From Planctomycetota bacterium (GTDB lineage: Bacteria; Planctomycetota; UBA1135; UBA2386): a stretch of DNA of 14,786 nt. Every line of letters starts with the position of its first letter. The first letter of the stretch is position 1. The stretch lies in contig JAEUHU010000039.1 of assembly GCA_016793305.1 (NCBI GenBank), forward strand, positions 1-14,786, in the 5' to 3' direction. This document shows positions 7,969 to 14,510 of the stretch, piece by piece. The translations under genes were made by a program, and so were the position numbers. The notes under the pieces were generated by a model. It saw only the letters and a program-made list of their open reading frames with translations. It was not told the DNA's origin and did no database searches.

Positions 7969-10176
7969 ATGAAGTCGTCGTCCCTGTTGTTGCTGTCCTC
8001 GGCCGCCTCGTTGCTGCTCACGGTGCCCGCATCGGCCCAACGACCGGATGCCGCCGCCAAGCAGGCGAGTCATCGCCGCATGGTCCAAGAGCTGGCGGCG
8101 ATCGCCAAGCAGGCCAAGACCGACCACAAGTACCACGGTGACCAGAAGGCCAAGGCTCTCTGGGCCGAACTCGCCGCCGCCGGCGAACAGGCGCCGTGGA
8201 AGCTGCGCCTCGACGCTGCCCTCGAGCACCTGCGGCTCGGCGCCACGCGCGACGGCATCGCCATCCTCGAACAGGGCCTCGAAGCGATGCAGAAGGGCAC
8301 GATCCCCGAGGACCAGGGCGGCCGGAACTCGCTGCGCTTCTACCTCGGCATGGCCTGGCTGCGCCTCGCCGAGACCGACAACTGCTGCGCCCGCAACACG
8401 CCGGAGAGCTGCATCCTGCCGCTGCGTGGTGGCGCCCTGCACACGGCGACCGAAGGCTCGACCAAGGCGATCCCGTACTTCCTGGCCGTGCTGCAGGACA
8501 CGCCGCCGGACGACTACTGGCACCTCGGCGCCCGTTGGCTCCTGAACCTCGCGCACATGACCCTCGACAGCTGGCCGGACGGCGTGCCCGAGGCACACCG
8601 CATCCCGGCCAGCGCCATGGCGTCGAGCGAGCCCTTCCCGAAGCTGCCGAACGTCGCGGACCGGGTCGGGCTCGACCTGTTCGGCATGCTCGGTGGCGTG
8701 ATCGCCGACGACCTCGACGGCGACACGGACCTCGACCTGATGATCTCGCTGTGGCAGGCCGACGGGCAGCTCCGGGTGTTCCGGAACGACGGCGCGGGCC
8801 ATTTCGTCGACTGCACCGCGGACTCGGGACTGCTCGGCATCACCAGCGGGATCGACATCTTCCAGACCGACCACGACAACGACGGCGACCTCGACGTGTT
8901 CGTCTGCCGCGGCGCCTGGCTCTACGACGGCGGTCGGCACCCGAACTCGCTGCTCGAGAACCAGGGCGACGGCACGTTCGTCGACGTGACGTTCGCGGCG
9001 GGCCTAGGGGACGTGCACTATCCGACCTCGACCTGCGACTGGTACGACTTCGACAACGACGGCGATCTCGACGTCTACGTCGGCAACGAGTCGTCGGCCA
9101 AGATCAAGGCGCCGTGCCAGCTGTTCCGCAACGAGGGCGACGGCACGTTCTTCGACGTCGCCGAGCGCGCCGGCGTGCAGAACCTCGGCTACACGAAGGG
9201 CATCACGTTCGGTGACTACGACCGGGACGGCCACGTCGACCTCTACGTCAGCAACCTGCACGAGCCGAACCGTCTCTACCACAACGGCGGCAACGGGCGA
9301 TTCACCGACCTCGCCGACCGCTTCGGCATGCAGCACCCGACCGAGAGCTTCGGCGCGTGGTTCTGGGACTACGACAACGATGGCTGCCTCGACCTGTACT
9401 GCGCCGCCTACTGCACCGGCATCGGCGACATGACTGCACACTGGCTCGGCGTGCCACGCCCCCATCCGGAGACGATGCGGCTGTGGCGCGGCGACGGGAA
9501 GGGCTCGTTCACCGACGTGACGAAGGCCATGGGCCTCGACCTGCCGGCGCTGCCGATGGGCGCCAACTACGGTGATCTCGACAACGACGGCTACCTCGAC
9601 TTCTACCTCGGCACCGGCGACCCGTACTACTACAGCCTGATGCCGAACCTGCTGTTCCACAACCAGGGAGGCAAGGCGTTCGCCGACGTGACGATGGCCA
9701 GCGGCACCGGGCACCTGCAGAAGGGGCACGGCACCTGCTTCGCCGACCTCGACGACGACGGCGATCTCGACCTCTACTCGATCCAGGGCGGCGCCTATCC
9801 GGGCGACGCCGCGCACAACGCGCTGTTCCAGAACCCTGGCTTCGGCAACCACTGGCTCTGCGTGCAGCTGGTCGGCACGCACAGCAACCGTGCGGCGATC
9901 GGTGCGCACCTCGCGGCGGTGATCGACGAGGGTGGCACGGTGCGCACCGTGCACCGCGACGTCGGCAGCGGTGGGTGCTTCGGCGCCAACCCGCTGCGCC
10001 AGCACCTCGGGCTCGGCAAATCCACGGTGGTGAAGACGTTGACGATCACCTGGCCTCGCGACCAGAAGCAGGTCGTGCTGAAGGACGTGCCGGTCGATCG
10101 CACGATCCGCATCGTCGAGGGAACCGACGGCTTCGTCGAGCTGCCGCGGGAGCCGGCGATGTTCGGCGGCAAGTAG
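7969..10176 (+). CDS. Secreted CRTAC1-family FG-GAP/VCBS propeller with ASPIC/UnbV domain
   Basis: This encodes 735 residues. A signal peptide is predicted to be cut after Ala23 (VPASA), leaving Gln24 first. Residues about 30-230 are helical and TPR-like, and include the family signature Asn138-Cys139-Cys140, Cys148, Gly154-Gly155 and His158, followed by ARWLLNLAHMTL. Seven calcium-loop motifs of the DxDxDGxxD type follow at about 248-256, 301-309, 360-368, 416-424, 467-475, 536-544 and 593-601. Their 51-69 residue spacing is that of integrin-like FG-GAP blades, so a seven-bladed propeller is likely. The first loop has Thr in place of Gly. The ASPIC/UnbV domain spans about 627-718 (NHWLCVQLVG, AIGAHL, GLGKSTVVKTLTITWP). 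The family is extracellular and calcium-binding; its specific ligand is not known. It lies directly after the VWA gene and may be expressed with it. Confidence 0.92.
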   Translation: MKSSSLLLLSSAASLLLTVPASAQRPDAAAKQASHRRMVQELAAIAKQAKTDHKYHGDQKAKALWAELAAAGEQAPWKLRLDAALEHLRLGATRDGIAILEQGLEAMQKGTIPEDQGGRNSLRFYLGMAWLRLAETDNCCARNTPESCILPLRGGALHTATEGSTKAIPYFLAVLQDTPPDDYWHLGARWLLNLAHMTLDSWPDGVPEAHRIPASAMASSEPFPKLPNVADRVGLDLFGMLGGVIADDLDGDTDLDLMISLWQADGQLRVFRNDGAGHFVDCTADSGLLGITSGIDIFQTDHDNDGDLDVFVCRGAWLYDGGRHPNSLLENQGDGTFVDVTFAAGLGDVHYPTSTCDWYDFDNDGDLDVYVGNESSAKIKAPCQLFRNEGDGTFFDVAERAGVQNLGYTKGITFGDYDRDGHVDLYVSNLHEPNRLYHNGGNGRFTDLADRFGMQHPTESFGAWFWDYDNDGCLDLYCAAYCTGIGDMTAHWLGVPRPHPETMRLWRGDGKGSFTDVTKAMGLDLPALPMGANYGDLDNDGYLDFYLGTGDPYYYSLMPNLLFHNQGGKAFADVTMASGTGHLQKGHGTCFADLDDDGDLDLYSIQGGAYPGDAAHNALFQNPGFGNHWLCVQLVGTHSNRAAIGAHLAAVIDEGGTVRTVHRDVGSGGCFGANPLRQHLGLGKSTVVKTLTITWPRDQKQVVLKDVPVDRTIRIVEGTDGFVELPREPAMFGGK

Positions 10177-10229
10177 GCGTCTGCCGATCGCCGATGCGGG
10201 GTGGACGCGCCTACGGAGCATCCGAAGAA

Positions 10230-10248
10230 CCGGCAGCAAGAATGCCGG
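10230..10248. terminator. Hairpin between convergent genes, likely bidirectional terminator
   Basis: CCGGCA (10230-10235) and TGCCGG (10243-10248) form a perfect 6-bp stem with a 7-base loop, between the stop at 10176 on the plus strand and the stop at 10304 on the minus strand. On the minus strand the stem is followed by TTCTTC, a short T-rich tail. The plus-strand side has no T-run. Confidence 0.45.
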
Positions 10249-10288
10249 GATCTCCAAGGCTGGCGAAGACCTGCCCGCCTGAAGCCCG

Positions 10289-10297
10289 CCCCCCCCC
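10289..10297. repeat. Run of nine C residues in the convergent intergenic gap
   Basis: Nine consecutive C bases lie 7 bases beyond the stop of the minus-strand gene, outside any coding region. Such runs are prone to slippage and sequencing error. Here neither gene's frame would be affected. Confidence 0.8.
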
Positions 10298-10303
10298 AGC
10301 ACC

Positions 10304-11416
10304 TCACCGCGAATCCAGGACGAATGCGCGTGCAGCGTGCCTCGTCAACACCGCCCCGGGCGACTCGCACCGGAACGAGGCGCCCTCGCCGCGGGTCTCC
10401 ACGGCGATCGGCTGCAGGGTGAACGGATCGAGCAGGGTCGGCAACGGCTCACCGAGGCGCCACGCGATCACCAGCCGCAGCAGGCGCAACCTGGCCTGCT
10501 CCTCGCGCCACACGAACTCGTGTGCACCGCCCCAGCCATCCGCCATCCTGGCCCCGGCCCCGCGGCGCACGCTGTCGGCGAAGCGCCGCCATTGGTCCTG
10601 GCGCACCGACCAGGGCACGTCGTACGGCTCGAGCAGCGGCAGGGCGGTGATCAGTTCGTCGGCGGCGACCCGTTCGCGTTCGTAGGCGTCGAAGCCGAAC
10701 TGCCAGGCCGCCAGGCGGTCGCGCCAGCGCGGTGGCACGCTCGGCAGGAGCAGGAACGGCAACTGCTGGCGCAGGGACGAGCGCACGTCGTCGACCGCGA
10801 TCGTGCGCTCGTCCATGCCGCGCACCACGTCGCCAAGTCGCACCAGCGCTGGACGATCGAGCCGCAACAGCCGCTCGTCCGGCCAGTCGCCGCCGAAGCA
10901 GCAGGGGAACCCACTCGGCAGACTGCGCTCGAACACGGCACTGGCGATCTCCCACCAGGTGACCTGCTCGGTCCAGGCCCGGCGATCCACCGCGTGCAGC
11001 TGCGCCACCCGAAGGGCTCGCAGGACTTGGTGGCGCCCTGCTACGCGTCGCCGTTCCATGCCCGTCACGGCTGCCAGCGACTGGACGACCGGCTCGAGCA
11101 CAGGCCAAGCGGCCGCACGTTCGGCCACCGCGGATTCGGCCTCGAGACGCAGCAGCATGGCCCCCGACACCTGGGTCTCGAGAACCTGGCTGGCGACCTC
11201 CCACGTGGCCAGCACCAGCCCTTCGGGGGCGACACTCGGCGCTACGACCCGAACTGGATGGAGATCCACGTGCTTCGTGCCTACGAACGCCTGGAGCCGA
11301 GCCCGCCGGGCGGCACGTTCCTCGCCACAGCCCCACCCCGACGCAGCCGCGAACAGGCCCGCGCAAGACAGCAGAGCCGCCGTCGCCACCATTCCCTTCG
11401 CCCCGATCCGCAGCAT
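10304..11416 (-). CDS. Orphan exported hypothetical protein
   Basis: This encodes 370 residues. The N-terminus (MLRIGAKGMVATAALLSCAGLFAAASG) is a plausible signal peptide. The cysteine in GWGCGEE is not preceded by a proper lipobox, so a lipoprotein is unlikely, and unlike the other exported proteins here there is no Ala-Gln cleavage junction. The mature part is Arg-, Leu- and Trp-rich and looks mainly helical, with a central SGFPCCFGGDWPDERLLRL segment and many Trp residues spaced along the C-terminal half (WSVRQDQWRRF, WGGAHEFVW). I recognise no domain. Codon use matches the neighbours, and the shadow frames on both strands are Arg/Ala-rich and unconvincing. It is transcribed away from the 820-residue gene's terminator, with 182 bases between them, so it probably has its own promoter. 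Confidence 0.75.
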   Translation of the reverse strand: MLRIGAKGMVATAALLSCAGLFAAASGWGCGEERAARRARLQAFVGTKHVDLHPVRVVAPSVAPEGLVLATWEVASQVLETQVSGAMLLRLEAESAVAERAAAWPVLEPVVQSLAAVTGMERRRVAGRHQVLRALRVAQLHAVDRRAWTEQVTWWEIASAVFERSLPSGFPCCFGGDWPDERLLRLDRPALVRLGDVVRGMDERTIAVDDVRSSLRQQLPFLLLPSVPPRWRDRLAAWQFGFDAYERERVAADELITALPLLEPYDVPWSVRQDQWRRFADSVRRGAGARMADGWGGAHEFVWREEQARLRLLRLVIAWRLGEPLPTLLDPFTLQPIAVETRGEGASFRCESPGAVLTRHAARAFVLDSR

Positions 11417-11431
11417 CGGTCGTCTATCGGT
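11415..11431 (-). promoter_or_regulatory. Direct repeat overlapping the start of the orphan gene
   Basis: On the minus strand ACCGAT occurs twice, at 11431-11426 and 11420-11415, exactly 11 bases apart, and the second copy contains the first two bases of the ATG. Repeats one helical turn apart at a start could be a repressor site or chance. No clear -10 or -35 pair is seen nearby. Confidence 0.2.
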
Positions 11432-11519
11432 AGAGCCCCATCCACGGCTGCACCGGTCGAGCCCTGGCCGACGGCGGTTCGCTTCGTCGGGATCGGGGCC
11501 GGGCTCGCACCAACGAGAA

Positions 11520-11553
11520 GGGCCCCGCGCATCGCCATCGATGTGCGGGGCCC
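11520..11553 (-). terminator. Strong stem-loop terminator of the 820-residue protein gene
   Basis: Arms at 11520-11534 and 11539-11553 pair over 15 positions with a single G-T wobble around a CCAT loop. The arms are GC-rich and perfectly matched at the base (GGGCCCCGC with GCGGGGCCC). On the minus strand the stem is followed by CTTCTCGTT, a moderately T-rich tail, which fits an intrinsic terminator acting on the gene whose stop is at 11599-11601. Confidence 0.75.
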
Positions 11554-11564
11554 GTTCGGACCGT

Positions 11565-11587
11565 CACGCCGAGGAGCTCTCGGCGTG
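11565..11587 (-). terminator. Second, upstream stem-loop directly after the stop codon
   Basis: CACGCCGAG (11565-11573) and CTCGGCGTG (11579-11587) form a perfect 9-bp stem with a GAGCT loop. On the minus strand it begins 11 bases after the stop at 11599 and precedes the larger hairpin at 11553-11520. It may protect the mRNA 3' end or form part of a tandem terminator. Confidence 0.6.
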
Positions 11588-11598
11588 CAGCGCCAAGT

Positions 11599-14061
11599 TC
11601 AGCTGTTGGCGATGTAGATCTCGAGCGCGTTGCTGACGACCTTGCCACCCACGTTCTGGCCGTTCGGCAGCGTGCCGGGGGTGAACTCGGAGACCGCCTG
11701 CATCCACAGCTGAGCCGGAACGCCCGGGATGCTCCACGCGATCGGGAACGACACCGGGCCGGCCGGCACGATGCCGATGATCACGATCACGTCCGGCGTG
11801 GTGTAGCCCGAGCAGCCCGGCGCACCGATGTCGAACGGCGCAGTGCCGAGGTCGACACCGCCCGGGATGGGCGTGAAGCCGAACACGACCGCGAGACCGC
11901 TGAAGCCAGCGCCCGGGAAGTACTCGGGGATGTTGCTGATCGTGTAGTTCGGCGGCGTGCCGTTGTTGATCGGGCGGCCGGACACGGCCAGCTTCATGGC
12001 CTGCATGTCGGCGCCCATGAGGAACGGCGCCGCCGTGGTCAGGTCGAGCGACGGCGGGGTGATGCTGGCGCCCGCGAGCGTGGCACCGACGACGTTGATG
12101 CCGGTGGCGGTCGGCGCGTAGTTGGTCCAGACGATCGTCACGTTGCCCGTGGTCGTGTCGATCTGGAACTGGAAGGTCGTCGCATCGGAGGTCGTGCCGT
12201 AGGCGTAGACGCCATCCCAGGTGACGTAGATGGTCGTGCCGATCTCCTCCCACTTGATCTTGCCGCTGCCGGTGATGTTCGAGTTCCAGTCGCGCCAGCT
12301 GTAGAAGGCGAGACCGGTCGAGGTGGCGACGTCCGCGCGGGACGGGCCAGCATCGGCGATGTTGGCGGTGGCACCCGCGGTCAGCACGCCGTTCGAGGCG
12401 ACGTTCCAGGTCGTGACGCTACCGACGCCGGGCACCGTGGTGGCCTGCGTGGGCGTGATCGTCACGTTGCCGTCGTCGGCGATCGTCAGCTGCGTCGCCG
12501 TGCCGCTCGGGGCGACGAAGCCGGTGCCGCCACCGGCGACCCACAGGGCGAGGTAGCCCGTGCCGGTGTTGATGAACGTCAGCGCGTTGCCGTCGAGCTT
12601 GGCCTTGGCGGCGGCCGTCGTGGCGAACTCCTCGACCAGGGCCGACGTGAACGAGTCGTAGCACCCGACGCCGACCGTGGCGTGGTAGGCCGGCGGGCTG
12701 TTGGTGATCAACAGGTTGTCGAAGTAGAGGTTGTTGCCGTACTGCGAGTCACCACGCAGGCGCAGGCGGTTGGTGCCGGCGGCCAGCGGATAGGCCAGCG
12801 TGACCCAGTGGGCAGGCAGCACCTGAGCGGCGGTGTAGTTGGTGTTGCCGGGGAACAGGGCGGTGTTCAGGACGCCGCCCGCCTGCGCGTTGTCCAGCGT
12901 GGCGATGGTGTTCCAGGTCGTGCCGCCGTCCGGCGACTCTTCGACGAAGATCAAGTCGACGGCGGCGGCCCAGTGGGCGCCCGCAGCGTCGAACTGGACG
13001 AAGTTGCCCGGACCGACCGGCGCGAACTCGGGGCTGACGATGGCGTTCTCGGTGGTCGTGCCCTGCGTGAAGAAGTTGAACTGGACGGACCCAGTGCCGA
13101 GGCCGTAGCCGCTGACGGTGCTGTAGAGCGGCAGGCCCGTGCCGGCGATCTGCTGGGTCGTCCAGCAGTTCGGCGTGACGACGCCCGTGCTCCAGTCCTG
13201 CGGGAAGGTCGTGACCGCCATCGGCACGCTGAGCGGCGTGCTGTTGCCCGTCGACGGGCCGGAGGCGCAGATCACCTCGCAGTAGTACCACTTGCTGACG
13301 GTCTGGCTCGTCGCGTACGTCTTGCTGTTGGCACCAGGGATCGACGTCCAGGGGCCGGTGCCGCTGACGGCACTCTCGTACCACTGGTAGGTGATGCCCG
13401 TGCCGGTCACGTTGTTCTGCAGGCTCAGCGTGAAGTTCGCGCCAGCGCAGGCCTCGGTCGGGCCGACGGTGTTGCCCGGGTTCGGCGTGCCGACGCACGG
13501 GACCAGCTCGACCACTTCGATGTTGTCGAAGTTCCAGTAGTTGGTGCCGCCGGTGCGGGTGCAGTTGAAGCGGAAGAACACCGGCCCGGGAGTCGGCGTG
13601 AACGGGAACGCCTTGTTGAGGCACGCGCCGGTCTGCGCTTCGTCCGTGACGCTGCCGATCGTGGTCCACGGGCCCGTCGGCGTGGCACCGACCTGCACGT
13701 CGATCGTGCCCCACGGCGCGACCGCCGGAACGGTGTTCGCGGTCGACACCATGATCTTGTAGTCGAACGCGATCTGCGCGAGGTTGCCGGTCGACACGCC
13801 GAGGAAGGTGCCGACCTCACCCGTCGTCACGGTCGCCGTCAGGTTGCGGCGGATGGACGTGCCGGTGCCGCCACAGGTCGTGGCACCGGTGAACGTGGCA
13901 AAGTTGCCCGTGAAGCCGGTCGGCGGGGTCAAGCCCGTCGCCATGCTGTCGAAGTTCTGGGTGTAGGCGAGCTGCGCCGACAGGTTCGAGGCGCAGAGCA
14001 GGGCGACGGCAGCTCCGAGGACGGTCGTGGTCGCTCGGAGGGAGGAAGATCTGGCTTGCAT
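11599..14061 (-). CDS. Secreted mosaic adhesin-like protein: jelly rolls, Ig-like, nidogen-like, PGC C-terminus
   Basis: This encodes 820 residues, rich in Thr, Gly and Asn. The signal peptide is predicted to be cut after Ala29 (SNLSA), leaving Gln30 first. Domains by pattern: about 30-186, a jelly-roll (MAM or choice-of-anchor-J-like) domain opening YTQNFDS and closing WNFDNIEVVE; about 193-280, an Ig-like domain with YQWYES, Cys205 and Cys261/Cys265 for a disulfide; about 284-455, a second jelly roll closing YFDNLLITN; about 465-660, a nidogen-like region with FYSWRDWNSN (Trp589, Trp592), GKIKWEEIGTTIYVTWDGV and FQFQIDTTTGNVTIVW; from about 740, a C-terminal module with FDIGAPGCSGY (Cys750) ending ALEIYIANS. 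It is probably a cell-surface or extracellular binding protein. The layout recalls Bacteroidota surface proteins, but with a different C-terminal module. No Shine-Dalgarno site is visible. Confidence 0.85.
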   Translation of the reverse strand: MQARSSSLRATTTVLGAAVALLCASNLSAQLAYTQNFDSMATGLTPPTGFTGNFATFTGATTCGGTGTSIRRNLTATVTTGEVGTFLGVSTGNLAQIAFDYKIMVSTANTVPAVAPWGTIDVQVGATPTGPWTTIGSVTDEAQTGACLNKAFPFTPTPGPVFFRFNCTRTGGTNYWNFDNIEVVELVPCVGTPNPGNTVGPTEACAGANFTLSLQNNVTGTGITYQWYESAVSGTGPWTSIPGANSKTYATSQTVSKWYYCEVICASGPSTGNSTPLSVPMAVTTFPQDWSTGVVTPNCWTTQQIAGTGLPLYSTVSGYGLGTGSVQFNFFTQGTTTENAIVSPEFAPVGPGNFVQFDAAGAHWAAAVDLIFVEESPDGGTTWNTIATLDNAQAGGVLNTALFPGNTNYTAAQVLPAHWVTLAYPLAAGTNRLRLRGDSQYGNNLYFDNLLITNSPPAYHATVGVGCYDSFTSALVEEFATTAAAKAKLDGNALTFINTGTGYLALWVAGGGTGFVAPSGTATQLTIADDGNVTITPTQATTVPGVGSVTTWNVASNGVLTAGATANIADAGPSRADVATSTGLAFYSWRDWNSNITGSGKIKWEEIGTTIYVTWDGVYAYGTTSDATTFQFQIDTTTGNVTIVWTNYAPTATGINVVGATLAGASITPPSLDLTTAAPFLMGADMQAMKLAVSGRPINNGTPPNYTISNIPEYFPGAGFSGLAVVFGFTPIPGGVDLGTAPFDIGAPGCSGYTTPDVIVIIGIVPAGPVSFPIAWSIPGVPAQLWMQAVSEFTPGTLPNGQNVGGKVVSNALEIYIANS

Positions 14062-14103
14062 TGGTCGTGACGGGGAGCAGGAAGCGAAAGTTCAAGCTGC
14101 GGC

Positions 14104-14118
14104 CCTGGACCATCCAGG
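14104..14118. promoter_or_regulatory. Small hairpin in the leader of the 820-residue protein gene
   Basis: CCTGGA (14104-14109) and TCCAGG (14113-14118) form a perfect 6-bp inverted repeat with a 3-base spacer, 43 bases upstream of the minus-strand start at 14061. It could be an operator half-site pair or an mRNA leader hairpin; no T-tract follows on either strand. Confidence 0.25.
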
Positions 14119-14330
14119 ACCCCGGCCCGACATCGTGCCTCATGAGAGCGAAGTCGTCCAGCAGCGGCCTCAGCCTGTCGGCCGCTCGCAAGCCGACGGA
14201 CATCGCGCGCACGGTCGACCCGTCGCGTTCCGCCGAGTGCAGCCAAGCCGAGGACATCGCCGCACGATCCCGCTGGCAGCGAACGCCTCGCCATCTGGGC
14301 GCGAGGGAGCCAGCGAACGGCACATGGCCG

Positions 14331-14351
14331 GTATCACGCCGGGCCGTATCA
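14331..14351. promoter_or_regulatory. Paired GTATCA direct repeats in the divergent promoter region
   Basis: GTATCA occurs at 14331-14336 and 14346-14351, each preceded by GGCC (with one extra G in the first), giving imperfect 10-11 base repeats 15 bases apart. They could be a regulator-binding pair or a duplicated -10-like element (TGATAC on the minus strand). The evidence is only the repetition in otherwise unstructured DNA. Confidence 0.25.
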
Positions 14352-14510
14352 GGATCCATGAGGGAGGACACAGGCTCTCACTTCGATCCTTCTGACATTC
14401 CCCCATCCACAGCATCGGGCCCAGGAGGCGACGGCTCCTCCCAGCCTTGCTCCGGCGCGCGGCGCCTCTGCCGCTCAAGCCCCCATGGCACCGCCGTCGA
14501 TGCGACCGCC

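Larger units (their letters stand above)
14062..14510. other. Divergent intergenic region, presumed promoters for both flanking genes
   Basis: These 449 bases separate the divergent starts at 14061 (minus) and 14511 (plus), the longest non-coding gap in the window. I find no convincing gene. A minus-strand open frame runs through it from 14371 but continues into the 820-residue gene out of frame and has no recognisable product. The gap must hold at least one promoter, but no clear -35/-10 pair stands out. Structures present are a hairpin at 14104-14118 and a pair of GTATCA direct repeats at 14331-14351. Confidence 0.6.

Noticed and set aside
6219..8060. A 613-codon minus-strand frame opposite the VWA gene
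   Set aside because: Composition is that of an antisense shadow, and the plus strand carries an intact VWA domain with its metal site.
12682..14070. A 462-codon plus-strand frame opposite the adhesin-like gene
   Set aside because: Arg/Ala/Val-rich with no recognisable motif; the minus strand encodes coherent extracellular domains.
13817..14371. A 184-codon minus-strand frame starting in the divergent gap
   Set aside because: It overlaps the first 245 bases of the 820-residue gene in another frame and that overlap is clearly shadow sequence. The upstream part has no family resemblance, so I do not call it a gene or a pseudogene.
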